Positions 23,991-36,614 of a stretch of 64,000 nucleotides of DNA are shown here, one piece after another (within the stretch, counting starts at the first letter, position 1; each line of letters begins with the position of its first letter). The stretch spans positions 58,451,158 to 58,515,157 of the forward strand of contig NC_085049.1 of the NCBI RefSeq assembly GCF_963662255.1, in the 5' to 3' direction. The DNA is from Cinclus cinclus (taxonomy: Eukaryota > Chordata > Aves > Passeriformes > Cinclidae). A program made the translations under genes and the position numbers. Below the pieces are notes generated by a model that made no database searches, had not been told where the DNA came from, and was given only the letters and a program-made list of their open reading frames with translations.

Positions 23991-24679
23991 GTTTCCACCT
24001 GGACACCCAGGTAGAGACTGATTTTTCACAGGGGAGTCTGGCTGTTTGGACTGAATAACAACAATTTACTGTCAGGAAAGAGGAAAAATAATTAGGAGCC
24101 TGACTGATTAGAACATGAGTGGAAGAGTGCTCAAGTGGTCTGTCAGATTATTTAGCATCCAAAGAACTCTACTAATCTGCCAGTGTTTGAAAAGTCCACA
24201 CACTTAGGTGAGAAATTTCTGGAGAAGTTTGAGAGAAATTTCATACTACATGAAGGGCGAAAAAAAGAGGTGATAACAGAAAATTAGAAGAGAGGAAATT
24301 CAGAAGGACTTTCTAAGGAAATAGTAACAACATGGCAGAGGAAAAAGCTAAATAAACTTATTTTATATTCTTGTTAAGTGGACAAGGCTGAAATTTAAAT
24401 GCCCAAATTCCCAAATTGGATATGTCTAAATTCTGCTTACATGTGCTCATTTGTTACATGCTACTGAAAGCCCTTCCTCACAGTGACACTCCTGAGGCTT
24501 TGAAATGATATCCCACAAGGAACTGGCAAATTCTATTTGCCCGTGCTGTACTCATTATCTATGGCATCCAGGATTCATGTAAGGGTGTAAAGTCTCTCTG
24601 AATCATGACAGAAGAAGAAAGGGACGACCAGTGTAATCAAAAGGTGGTGAACGTCCATTAAGAATGACAGTTTCTACCC

Positions 24680-24905
24680 AGTTTTGTAGGTAGGCTGTAA
24701 AACTCACTGCCACAGGAAGTGGCATTGTGCAAGTAAAGAAGGAAAATGGGATTTTTTCAAGGGATGCCCTATGCCTGGAAGTGGTCAAGGTCAGTTTAAA
24801 TGGGGCTTTGGGGAACTGGACTGGTGGAAGGTGTTCTTGTACATGGCATGGACGTTGGAAGTAGATGATCTTCAATGTCCCTTCCAAACCAAACCATTCT
24901 ATGGG
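24680..24905 (+). mobile_element. CR1 LINE 3' fragment
   Basis: The sense-strand CR1 tail is visible as 'GGTCAAGGTCAGTTTAAATG', 'GGGGCTTTGGGGAACTGGAC', 'GTAGATGATCTTCAATGTCC' and 'CTTCCAAACCAAACCATTCT'. It ends at CTATGGGAA without extended terminal octamers. It is diverged and non-coding. Boundaries are approximate. Confidence 0.8.
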
Positions 24906-27900
24906 AACTCACACGGAGACACTTCTAGATTTCAAACCTCCTTTGGGGTTAGAGCTGATCTTTGGCTGCCAGTTATCAATAATTGATTGCAGCTCTCAGC
25001 AGGATGTGCTAGTGACCATTTCAGATTTCCTGTCTGAAGCAGTCTGGGATTCTGCCCTGCCTGATCATTCCTCCACTCTCATGCCTTCTGTGGAGTGTGT
25101 TAAAGAAAACATGAAGCACCCTGGTCTTGTAATATGTATCACACTTTCATTAACATTTCCTCTTATCTCTTGCATACTGGACTACAACCCCAGGAACTCT
25201 GCTTTTTGGGGTCATGTTTGAAAATGCAGGAAATGAAAATCAGAGATTGGTCTGGTCGTATTGCCATGTGATTCAACTCCATGGCAATGAGTTGGTGTGA
25301 CAAGCCCTGCAAGTCTCTGAAAAGGTGTAAAGAGTAAAAAATACCCTCCAGGTTTCTGTCAGAGGTAGTTGCTTTCTGCTCGGAGCATGTCTGTGTCCTG
25401 GTCTTGGGGTGAAATTCCACATCCATCTGTTGTTATCCTTTTGTGATTGTGTGGCAGGTTGCTGGGTGAAATATTGCCCTTTGTGCTGGCTCTTTTTTGT
25501 TGCTTCTTCTCACGGCAAAGCACAAGCTTTGGGGGGAGGGATGGAGGCTCGTTTTATTTTTGCCAGCTTTTGAGCAGTGAATCTCTTCTGATCATTTCTG
25601 ATAATTTGAATTTCTTGCTCTTCTTTTATTAAGTTTTTTTTTGACATTGTAGAAGGAAATTCTTCTTCATTTTACTCTTTCTTGTCGCATTACTCATATA
25701 CAAAGAAGAGACCTTGCACTGTTTAATGTCTTCCAGTTCCCACTTACAATTTAGTAGCTGATTCATAATTTGGAAGCAGATTTCTTCAGCTGAGTAAACT
25801 GTATAGAAGTGAAGGAATCTGTTGCAAAGCAACTTTACAGAGTAGAAAGTGTATATATGTGTTAATACTCTGTCTGTAAGTACAGTAATATTTATGTGGA
25901 GTTAGAGGTATTAGAAAAATAACATTATATCCTTATTACTCGGTGTGCAGGAAATAAAATTTCAGATTTGTGGGAAGTTCTGCTTTTTCTAAATGTGTTT
26001 TTTTTAAGTCAGAACAAAAATAATCTTTTCCCATCCATTTTAGTACCGTGTCATGCTGCCTAATTTTAGATGGTTTGTTTCATTTAATGATTTTTTCCTA
26101 TACTGGGTGCTGACAAAAAGTCTAAAAATCAGAAATCCTTAATCATGCTCTTCTAGTATAAGAATGCTTTCCTGTCTTCTTGTCCTTTTCTTTTTGCTAA
26201 ATATTTTAATAACTATTGCATTATTTTTATTTCAGTCAAATACCATTTTTTTTCCCGAGTACAAGTTCTGTGTATAAAAATCATGATCTAGTTCCATTTT
26301 TCTTTATTAATGATTGTAATTATAGTAGCTCCATGGGTCTCAATAGACTGAAGTTTTCTCCTTTTCTTCTACAGATCTCAAAGATTTAAACCGTGGCTTG
26401 TTATTTTTAGTCTTTCTTATCCTTATGAGGTTAGTGGGACTCAGTGAGTGTCACCAGCAGACTCAGGAATACAACTGACATCTCCCAACTCTCAGCTCTG
26501 CACTCATCTCACTGGACCAAAGCACCGTTATAAAAATAATCGGAACTATCTGAGTGCTGAAATGAGAAAAGCAGATGTTTAACCTGTATATGCCTGCTTT
26601 AAATCTGCATTCCACACCAAGGTACCTGTGCTTGGCACTGTGACAGTGCCTAAATCAGAGTAAGCTGGCTACGAACCCCGCACTTGGCATGGGGGAAAAG
26701 TGATGACATTTACTTCTCTAAATGTGTTTTTGAAGAACTAATTTCACTGATGAGCGTGTGTGAAATGAGCTTCTGACTGAGATATATTAGGCTGTAAAAC
26801 AGTCTCATTTACAGCTAGATCAGACAAAAAAACCAAGCACATTTGACAGGCACAGTCCTGCCCTAGCAGTTGGAAATGCAAATTGATTATGAAATTCCTC
26901 TTCTAAGGGCCCCCCCTGTGGGGTCTTTGCTTCAGTGTTTTTGCAAGAGGACTTGCTTGTTCTCTTCCAACGCTGATTCCCTTTCAAAAATGTACTCTTC
27001 CAAATGACTCTTTTGGAAGCATGTTTTTTCCCCCTCTCAGCTTTATTTGCGAAGCAATAGCTGAAACTCAGATACTGTTGATTTTTCCAAATATTTAAAC
27101 GTGCCCAAGTCACAGTTCTTTGTACGAGGTACTCTGTAAATACTTATTATCACACCACAGCGATAATAATAAATAAAACAAACCACACTCTCAACCATGT
27201 GCAAATGTGAATACACACAGATTCATCCACATACAGCCTGAGCAGATTGGAAAGGGCACAGGAGTGGTGTTCTCCTGCAGTACCCATACAAGAAAGAGGT
27301 CACAAAGCCCTGTTCATTCCCTGATCAGGCTGCATGTCTGAAATGTATTTAAAGGTGAAGCTGCCAGCTTTCTGCAGGCTCTGTCCCAGACAGGTGAGCA
27401 AGGAAAGGATGGAGAAAAGCCGACAGGAAATGGACTTGACCAACTGGGTGAAGTTCAGTCTATGTCCTCACTTCCCAACCAAATGGAGCAAAGCACTGAA
27501 TCGAGCAATGCAATTTATGCCTGGAGCATGTCATTAGAGGATGCTTCTCCTCCAAGAGGGGGACAGATCAGAGATGGAAATGTACTCAGAGCTGCACTAG
27601 CCTCTATGTGCAGCTCTATATCAAGTCAGTCAAGCCCTAAATTAGATGAGCATGCTCAGAATAAAGGGAAACCATGTGAAGGGGAGCAGAGCAGAATGCA
27701 GAGCAACAAAGATGAGAATGGAGAAGAAGGGGAGCTGGAAAGAGAAATGCACAGGAGGTGAGTGGTAGGGTTTGCCAGGACAGCACACAAAGAACATGCA
27801 CCTCTGTGTAGGGTAATACAGAGAAGTGGTGTGGAGGAAATCAAAACTGATACAGAGTGAAGCACAATATGAAGAAGATCTATTGACTCACAAATATGCT

Positions 27901-28008
27901 AGATGGGTTTGAAAATCAATGCTTCTCTGAAGCTTTTTAACAAACCAACTGGTCTGTAACCAGAGCCACATTTTGCAGTGCTGGAGGAAACCTTCACAGA
28001 AGCCTACA

Positions 28009-28230
28009 GTGGTTTGGGTTGGAAAGGACCTTAAAGCTCATCTCGTTCCAACCCCCCAGCTGCAGGCAGGGATACTTTCCACTAGAGCAGGCTCCTCCTC
28101 AGAGCCCCATTCAGCCTGGCCTTGAACACTTCCAAGGATGAGCCATCCACTGTTTCTCTGGATGTTCCAGTGCCTCACAACTTGCAGTAAACAATTTTTT
28201 CCTGTACTTAACTTAAGGCTTCAGTCACTG
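28009..28230 (-). mobile_element. CR1 LINE 3' fragment, antisense
   Basis: The + strand reads the complement of a CR1 3' end: 'GGTTTGGGTTGGAAAGGACC', 'TTAAAGCTCATCTCGTTCCA', 'CTTGAACACTTCCAAGGATG' and 'GATGTTCCAGTGCCTCAC'. The element is therefore on the - strand. It is the best-preserved CR1 piece in the window but still only about 220 bases, with the terminal octamers lost. Confidence 0.9.
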
Positions 28231-28749
28231 AAGATGGGCTCCAATTTTATTTACTTGTTGTCTGATATCAGTGCTGTTTTTCATGTAGGTTCCAAGTGTG
28301 TGGTGTGTTTTTGCCAGGTGTTTAGCTGGGTAATCAAAGTAAATTTTGGAGAAAAATCCCAAAATGTAATGAAAATTGTATTCCTTTGTTAGTGTAGCCT
28401 CATGGCAAGGAGCTGGGAAACACTGAAATGCAGGAAATAGAGACCTGGAACTGCTTTACTTTGTATGATGCATTGCTTAGTTTCTATTTTTTGTACTCAC
28501 AGATCACGTGAGAAAGTAATATTTTGTTCTCTGAACCAGTCCACTTAATTTCACTGAAATTAGCAAGTATTCAAAGGTCACAAATTGTGCCCCTATGGGT
28601 TTTTCGGATGGCTTTAAAGCCATGAGATTTGAAAAAGCAAAGGGAAAAACAATCACAGATTACATTTATTATTTCCTGTGGATTTCAGACCTTAGACCTA
28701 TGAGTCATATCTTTTTTTTTTTCACCCATAGTAGTGGGGAATAAAAACT

Positions 28750-28775
28750 TCTCTCTCTCTCTCTCTTTTTTTTTT
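28750..28775 (+). repeat. (TC)n followed by T run
   Basis: About eight TC units (28750-28765) run directly into ten T residues. It is a polypyrimidine microsatellite deep in intron 4. No AG that would make it a convincing splice acceptor is followed by a Cav3.3-like frame. Confidence 0.85.
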
Positions 28776-31700
28776 CCTCTGTAATCTGAGATTTTCAAGT
28801 TACAGCAAGATTTCACTCCTGAAGGTTTCTGCCTTGCATCCTGAGACTGATGATAAAAATCACAGGAGTCTGTAACAGCACTTCAGATTTTGTGTTACTG
28901 AAAGTAAAGCAAGCCTGGAAAAAAAACAAACCAAAATGTTACAGAAACCAGTCATAGAAAGACCTTTAATGGAATCTTTATTTCTCCTTTCTCCTGTAGG
29001 GGAACTTGCAGAGCCAGAATTTTAAAAAATGCTTAGTACCTCACAGCTCCCATTGTGACAATTCTGCTGCCTGTTCAAACAAGCTCAGCCTCCAGTGTAC
29101 ACAGAGCTCACGAAAGCCCAGCCATGTATTTTGCTGCCTAAATGGGAGCTGAGCTGTTTTGCAAAATCTGTCCCATGGGACCTATCAAGCAATGGATACC
29201 ATGGAAATGTGAGCAATAATGACAGTGTATTATGGGGTGAATGATACTGTCATATTACACTAATGCAAATTAAACTTTGTGTGTGTGGGCAAGGCAATTT
29301 ACAATCATAGCCTTAAATTTCTCTATCTTTGTGTATTTTAGGACCGATTCTCCTGTTCACACTCATTTCACGTAATGTCATGTCACTGCCTGCAGTAGAA
29401 AGAAACATCATTCCTGCTAGTGACAGCTAGAGGAAATTAGCCCTGTTAAATCTTACCCAGAAGTTGCATTAATGTTGTTTTACATAATATTCTGCATTAT
29501 TCTGTCCTGCTTAGCACTAGAGCTGTGTAAAGAACTTAAGGATACTTATACAATGGAGGCAAGCGGCTTGCAGCCACAGCGCTGGAGTTGACTTTTGTCC
29601 CTGGTGTTGGGTGGCTCCTGCAATTCCAAAAGACAAGCTGGCACTGTATGTTTTTAATAGACTCTTCACCAAAAGTGAATGCAGTCATCACTGCAGTGAT
29701 AAATGGGGAAAAAAATGAGCTGATCAGTGAATGAACTGCTCTAGCAGGTGGTAGTAGGTGTTGCTTATTAGATGTTCAGTATTACAAAAAAGAACAGAAT
29801 GACAGAAATCCCCCAGAGAGACACCTCTCTAAGAAATAATCTGACATCTGTCATCACTCTCTAAGACAAGGTTGCTTAACAGTCCAAAGCTTGCAAGGGG
29901 AGAATGGCAAGACAGTGAAGAAGGGGACTACTGACTGGGACCTTTGCCTGCATCCATTTCTGCTCATGTCGCAGATTATGTGGTTACCAACCATGCTATG
30001 GTGGCACATACTGAGAATGTGACTGCTCGTGGAAGAGGAGTTTTCTGTTGTTATCTGTGAACCCTAGCTGGGCTTACAGCATCCATAAGGTGCAGACTGC
30101 TGCAGAGCTTGGGTGCCTCCTTCTTTTAGGACGACAGAAGAGCTTGGACTGTGGCCACTCTTTTTCCAGAAATGTCAGCATTTAGGCGTCAAGGTAAATG
30201 CTCTGGAATTTGCTCTCTTTCTTGAGGCCACTGCAATTAGGAGGCTTCATTTCTGAGCTTGCTTCTTCACATCACCTGGCAGCACCACCTGAGCCCCCTT
30301 TGGCAGCTTGCTGAGCACTGTGGCTCCACAGTGCCTGTGTGTTTATTTGCTCCTCTTATCCTCCAAGGAAAACAGCTTATCTCTGGTTTCATTTGCACTC
30401 TCTTTTCAGTGGTTGTTTTAGCTGAATGTCTGTTGGGAAGTGTTTTAAGTGGTGCATTTTTCCTCCCTTCTTACTTTTCTTCTCATGCTCATGATCTGAC
30501 CTGGTCTGTGTCTTGCTCTCTGACTGGAAAGAGGTGAGGCTTGTGTTAGTATCTGGATCACAAGGGAGTTGTTTCTAGAGCCTTGGAGCAAGCTTAAAGA
30601 GAGGTGTTTTTTTCTCTTACATGAGTGTACTCTAAAGCTACGCTGGAAAACTCTGTTCCAGCAGGGTGAAGCTCTGGCCAACATCTTTCTCTCTGGAGTT
30701 TTAGTCTCTCTTTTGGCTACCTCAGGCTTAAGCCGAGAAGTACCTTGAAGGTAAAGACTAGGGGAATTTAATGTTTAAACTTTAGTATTCTAAGGGAAAG
30801 TCGTATGAAGATGAGGTTTGGTATGCCCATGCTACTGAGAAAATGAACAACAGCTCTCTGTACTGGCTGAAGCTTTGTAAGTGCTGGAAATGTCATGTTT
30901 GGATATCTTCTGTGGTTACACTGGGGAATGACAAAGATAATTTGAGGTTATGTCATCAACATGCTGTGTAGAATGAGATGTTTGAACCAGTCAGGGATGC
31001 TAAAAGGCTTTGCTTGTCAGTAAGGCAAGAGTAAGGATTTGGTGAGGAACTGAACAGTGATCCTGAGCTATGGATCATGCTGATCATCTGCAAGTGCTAA
31101 ACCCCCAGCTCTAAATGTATCCTGCAAATGCACCCAGAACCTGACAAAGAGACTGATGGGAAGACTTTGCTTTTCTCTGAATGAGGCCAGTGTGTCTGGG
31201 GCAGTTTTTCCTTAGCAGGAGAACTGGCTTAAGGTCTCTCAGTACCTCATAGTGTCTACTGGACCTGTCTTTCCACAGAGTTAATTTGGGTCTGGCCATC
31301 CATCTGAACATGCTCTCTCTTGCCTTGGTGCAAAGTGGGTTTGCAATGTGAGTGAGGCTGGCTTTGCAGCTTGAGGACAAAGCATCTGGAGCTGCTCTTC
31401 CAGCTGAACTCCTTTAGCTTGCACATGTTGTCTGCAGAAGGGGCTTCAGTTAAGAGGAATGCATCAAAGAGAAAAGATCTGTGTGGAGTGGGAAGCTGTG
31501 GGTTATAGCATCAGTCAGCTTGGCAGTGTGTCTGCTGTTGGACCCACAGCTGATTGCTATCTCTTGGTAGTAGTTTGGCCCAAGTTTGAGCTGATGTTTA
31601 TGAATGCAATGTGTGAAATGACAGCTAAGCCTCAGGTCAGCAGATCTGTGAGGACAGTCACAAGTTGGAGCACCAGCTTGCACTGTGCACACAAACAGAT

Positions 31701-32392
31701 TATTTTAACTACAGGGCTTGGAACTAAAATTGAAAAGAAAAGTGCATGTATCTCTCTCTGTGTGCTTTCTGCACAGTCTATCTGATGGAATGGTTCCTCA
31801 GTTCTGAAAATTTCCATAAAGGAGCACGCACAGGAAAATCCTGCCAACCTCATGCTAGCTGGATGGATTGCCATGTGTCCTGGGGCAGGGGAGGAAGGAA
31901 AGAAGGCACGCTTGGACAAGCAGCCTGGCTGAGGGACATAATGACACTTCATGTTCTGCAAAATGTCCTGCCAGCTAGTCACAAGTGCTGAGGGGAAGGA
32001 GATTTGGTTTTGTTCCAGTTAAAAAATGACAAGTGGTAGCTTGGTCCACGATGCAGGTGAGATGGGTGCTGAAAATTATGCTCTCCTCCATCTGCTTTAC
32101 CCCAAGCGAGGGAATGATTGCCTCAAAGACCTCTCCCCTTTAGACTCCACGTGCATTGGCTTTGTCCCTCGCGCTATAGCTGGGGCGAATTGAAAGCCTC
32201 AGAGATGAGTGAGACACAAGAAACCAGAAAGAACAGGGTTTGTCACCCCCTCCTAAGGCAGTGCCCCGCTGGTGTCACAGGGTGATTAGCACAAGGCAGT
32301 GCATCAGCTCAGCTGTCCCGGCGCCTGGGAGGAGGCAGAAGGAGAGAGGGCGAAGTGACAGAGCTGCTGAGCGGGGCGGGGTGGCGGTCACG

Positions 32393-32688
32393 GCGCAGCT
32401 GCCCCGGGGCTCACCCTATCCCTGTCCCTATCCCTGTCCCTATCCCTGTCCCTATCCCTGTCCCTATCCCTGTCCCTATCCCTGTCCCGCACAGCTGCCC
32501 CGGGGCTCACCCTGTCCCTGTCCCTATCCCTGTCCCGCACAGCTGCCCCGGGGCTCACCCTGTCCCTGTCCCTATCCCTGTCCCGCACAGCTGCCCCGGG
32601 GCTCACCCTGTCCCTGTCCCTATCCCTGTCCCGCACAGCTGCCCCGGGGCTCACCCTGTCCCTATCCCTGTACCGCCACAGCGGGCTC
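32393..32688. repeat. Nested 12-bp / 48-bp minisatellite
   Basis: Six exact copies of CCCTATCCCTGT (32414-32485) are embedded in the first, expanded 96-base unit. Three 48-base units follow (32489-32536, 32537-32584, 32585-32632). Each begins GCACAGCTGCCCCGGGGCTC and carries its own short CCCTGT/CCCTAT run. A truncated unit ends near 32688. Every period is a multiple of three, so all frames through it stay open, which explains the apparent Pro-rich and Arg/Asp-rich ORFs. The - strand is a regular series of GGG triplets with 3-base loops, an ideal G-quadruplex pattern. Confidence 0.95.
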
Positions 32689-32820
32689 GCCTGCCCAGGG
32701 TACGGGGCTCCTCTCACCTCCTGCCCAGGGCTCGGGGCTCCTCTCACCTCCTGCCCAGGGTTTGGGGCTCCTCTCACCTCCTGCCCAGGGCTCGGGGCTC
32801 CTCTCACCTCCTGCCCAGCT
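32683..32820. repeat. 30-bp minisatellite
   Basis: Four 30-base units (32701-32730, 32731-32760, 32761-32790, 32791-32820) follow a partial copy at 32683-32700. The core is GGGGCTCCTCTCACCTCCTG followed by CCCAGGG, with only the leading triplet varying (TAC, CTC, TTT, CTC). Each unit contains a polypyrimidine tract followed by CAG, so it resembles a 3' splice site. The array adjoins the 12/48-bp minisatellite. Confidence 0.93.
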
Positions 32821-35800
32821 CGGCTCCGCCGCTGCGCTCTCCCCGCGGCGGGCGAGTCCGCTTAGCTTCGATAGCCAGGCTAATCAGGGTTGATGGCAAG
32901 TGTCTGGAGGGAGATAGGTTCATTGTACTGTTTTCCCAATTTGTCAGGAAGGGCCTCTGGGTGCCACCAGGGTGAGACAGACGATTTACTTGATCCGAAC
33001 CACGGAGGGAGCGCAGAGACTGCTCAGCCCTGTGCTTTTTTCTGATGGTCACTTCCAGGTGCTTCTCTCACCTTCCCACCATTTCTCATCCCTGCACCAT
33101 ACTTTGCCCCCATCTCCTGCCGTGTTGGAGTGGTGAACGCACCTGTGGCTTTGCTCCTGCGGGATATCTTACCAGAAGCAGCCCTGCCCTCGAGGTACCA
33201 TCGAGCACCCTTCTCTACCCCTTGCTCAAGGGCATGGGTGAGCGGCAGGGAACCATTATGTGAGCATTTTTCCCTTCCTTGGATGCCCACAGACAAGGCC
33301 ATTTCATTTCCTCCCTTCCCCTAGTCTCCTGGTCAGAGTGAGTGGAGAAAAGACTTTTCCGAGCCCTGGCACTCATGAATATTTAATGTTTCTAGCTTTT
33401 ATTTCCCTTGAAGAGCAAAACCTTTTCATGTTTGATGCCCTGGAAAGCTGTTTGGTTGCTGAATATTGTTTCATCAATGCTCTCCCTCCTCGCTTTTCCT
33501 CCAGACTGCCCAATCCTTTCTCTTCTTGAACAGCGTTTCCTTTTTAATATGAGATGCTTCAGGAAAGGTCACTGTCCTTTTCATATCCCCTCCTTACTGT
33601 GAACCAGCATGGCTTCTGCTTTACCAATGGTAAAGGACAAATGGGGATGTGGGGAAAGGCAGCAGTGAGGAGGGAGGCCAGGAAAAGTGTGGACGTAAGC
33701 TGAGGAGCAGCACAGAGGCAGAGAGGAGTGGTAGGCAGAGCAAGAAAAGAATGGCCAAGCAGCAGGTAGAGGCAGCAGCAGGATTTTGATGAAGTGGCTT
33801 TCCAGCACCTTTAAGAATTTGTCATTCAAGCTGCACAGGTGTTGCTGTAGATGGCAGCTTGTCCAGTGAGGGCCCTTTGGAAAAGGGAGACATCCCAGTT
33901 CCCCAAACCAAAACACTCCCAAAGCTGCATTTCCTATTTGCACTTTTGGGCAGTTGCTTTAGAGACATCATTATTTTGGCCACCAGCTTGTACAGTAAAT
34001 CATCACCTGTTGTCCTGAGGCTGTTCAACCTTTCTCCCTCTTTCTCCTGCAATTGCAGCTGCATGTTTGAGCGTTTGGATGGGTGTAGATTCAGCATTAC
34101 TGCTTTTGAAGAGCCAATCTCATATCTACAGTCAACATCAATGGGAAGAGAAAGATTAATCTAACTGTGAAATTTAAAAAAAAAGGGGGTTTCATTTGGA
34201 CTTAGAACCTGTTAATGCTGAAATTCTTTGTGATGTGGAAAAGATGCCAGGTGGTGGGACAACCTGACAGTTCTTGGGTCATGGCTCCACTTACCCCAGA
34301 GGGCCTAAGATGAGGGCAGTAGCTGTGATCTTGGAGCTGTGGAGAGCGTAATCTTTTACCATCAGCAATCCCTCTGAGAGTCAGGATGGTGAATGTATTG
34401 GCAGGCAGGATGTTTCCAAGAAAAAGACAGACAAGTTTTGCACGTCACTTGCTTTTTCTTGGAACACAGACAAAATCAATTTTTGCAAATTCTGACCCAA
34501 CAAGCATGCTGTCTGTAAGATTCTGGTGGTGATGTCTGTTCTGCATTTCAACGTCAGGGCAGCCTCATCTCTCCCATTACGCAGCTCTGAAATGGAGCTA
34601 GTATCAATTGATCTGAAAAACATCACTTCCCATGTCCCTTGGCTCTCCCTAATGTACTGACCAGAACAGTTAATGGGAGCTACTGAGCTCGTTCTGTGAC
34701 ACAATGTTAATGCTGGGAACACGCAGCACTACAGTGAGGGTGCACTGTCTTGAAGTCCCAGGGCTGTCCTGAGCATTTCCCCAGGGCCCAGCAGGTCACA
34801 GTGGCTGTGCTGTTGGATTTGGTGTGCTGAGAGCTGTCAGTGACTCAGGGCATGGCTGTGATCCCAGCGAATGGCTGGAGCTGTGTGTCTGCACTGCTGA
34901 GTTACGGATGCACTTGTGTAGAAGCTTCCTTACGTGGTGACTGGTGACACAGCTAGACAGTCATGCAGCAAGGCTTAACTACTGTTCTAAAGCCTAGTCT
35001 TAGAGCTAGAGCCACCATCCCTTATCTTTCTTGATCCCATGCATAAACATCTCCTTCCTACGTGTCACGTACCTGTAAACACCACTCCTGTCTCTTCCAC
35101 TCCACTCTATCTCCAAAGCATTCTCTACTAATCTAAACCAATCTGCTGTTCCACAGCAGGCACACTTCTCCCTGTTCCTTCGGTGTTTGTGAATTCCAGG
35201 CCTGCCTGCCCCACCACTGGTGCCTCTTCCCTCCCCTCTCTGTGGGGTGAGCAGTCCGGGGAATAGACATGGAGCATAATGTATAGTATCATGTGGTAAT
35301 TACTTGGGGCTGGGTACACAGGGGGGATTATCTTGTGCCTCAAAGAGCTGGCAGAGAATCCTAATCTTACTTTCCCCTCTTTCCCCTTCCACTGCCATCT
35401 GAAGTAATGAATTGGTTATAAATACCTAATTAGCTAATTACTTGCTGGCCTACATAGAACATCTTCAATAAAGGAACTCTCTGGGTACCTGGGGGAGGGA
35501 CCTCTGTGGAGACAAGGAGAGACAACCTCATGAGGTGTGCACAGGGATGAAGGCAGTACTGTGATGCTCAGAAGAACTTCTAGACTTTCACCATCCCTGG
35601 AGAGCAGAGGAAAAGCCATTAGCTCCATAGTGAAATGAGACAATGTTTACCCCTACTTGTGGCTGTGAGCTAAAGAGCCAAGGGGAAAATAAAACCACCG
35701 GAATATTTCATTAGGTAATTAAGAAAGTTAAAAAAAAAATTAAACATTTGCAATGGGCAGAGATTCTGTGCTGGAAACATTTTGTGCTGTGCCTGCTACT

Positions 35801-36454
35801 TCTGCTCCAGCCCCACTGGGGCATGAGGACTAGCCAGGGGAGGAAATTACGGTTTTCATGGCTGTCTCTTGATGATACTGTCACTTGAAAAAACTAATTA
35901 TCTATGCCAGTTTATATGTTCTGGAAAGATTCATCCCACTAGCAGGTTGGCCTTGGTCTGTCCATGTAGGTCTCACAGGCTGCAGGATGCAGTTGCTGTA
36001 CTGGGACGACTTTCAGTCCAAGCCATTGGATAATGGGACTGTTGAGCTGACGTGCCCCTTTGGGGCAGTTGTCACTCTGTTGTTCTTCTGCAGGGAAAGG
36101 GGAGGGAGGGATGCCAGTCAGATAGCTGATGGCACCGAAAGTCTCATTCTCTTTTCTTCTCTGCTGCAGATGGAGGCCTAAGGTTAAGAGATCACAGCAT
36201 CACAGCAGCTCTGCTGGCTGCCTGTCAGTAGGGGTTAGGACAAGAAAGGGCAATAACCATAAATCTGGCCTGGTTTGGACACTAGTTAATTTCTGACACT
36301 CTGCTTTTGTTTTCAGTTTTCAGGGGGCTTTTCTCTCTTTTTTATGCTTATCTTGTAAACTTCTTTCCTGTTCTTCTCCTTCCCTTCCTCTCTCCATTTC
36401 TCTATCCCTGTGTCCCTCACACTTGCTCCTTCTGGTTCTCTTCTCCCCCTGCAG

Positions 36455-36614
36455 GCATGCGCATCCTTGTGAACCTGCTCCTGGACACCTTGCCCATGCT
36501 GGGGAACGTCCTCCTTCTCTGCTTCTTTGTCTTCTTCATCTTCGGCATCATTGGGGTGCAGCTGTGGGCTGGGCTGCTCCGCAACCGCTGCTTCATGGAG
36601 GAGAACTTCACAGT
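36455..36614 (+). CDS. CACNA1I: CACNA1I exon 5: IS4-S5 linker and IS5
   Basis: The 160-base exon begins by completing Ser and reads [20 protein letters not shown], then the long hydrophobic IS5 helix ([19 protein letters not shown]) and [13 protein letters not shown], ending two bases into Val. [15 protein letters not shown] is the amphipathic S4-S5 linker that couples the voltage sensor to the gate. [15 protein letters not shown] is a hallmark of all T-type channels. N-F-T near the end is a potential N-glycosylation sequon at the start of the extracellular turret. The acceptor is CCCTGCAG and the donor is GTGAGT at 36615. Confidence 0.97.

Larger units (their letters stand above)
32330..32880. 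other. Intragenic GC-rich, CpG-containing patch
   Basis: Against an AT-leaning intron this stretch is sharply GC-rich. CpGs cluster at both ends (about 32345-32405 and 32820-32870), with minisatellite between them. It looks like a small CpG island inside intron 4. It could be a repeat-driven composition island or an internal promoter or enhancer. No downstream exon on either strand that it might serve is recognisable. Confidence 0.55.
21174..36454 (+). other. CACNA1I: CACNA1I intron 4 (about 15.3 kb)
   Basis: This large phase-1 intron runs from GTAAGT to CCCTGCAG. It carries an LTR-like repeat (about 22265-22870) with a 14-bp inverted repeat, and CR1 pieces near 23.75, 24.7-24.9 and 28.0-28.2 kb. 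It also has a CT/T tract at 28750-28775 and a GC-rich composite minisatellite at 32393-32820 inside a CpG-rich patch. The 25.6-26.4 kb part is AT-rich. Several ORFs exist, but none looks like a gene. Confidence 0.85.

Noticed and set aside
32240..32975. Long Pro-rich ORFs on the + strand (217 and 206 aa) and an Arg/Asp-rich ORF on the - strand (139 aa)
   Set aside because: All arise from the 12-, 48- and 30-bp repeats, whose periods are multiples of three, so several frames stay open at once. There is no non-repeat coding signal.
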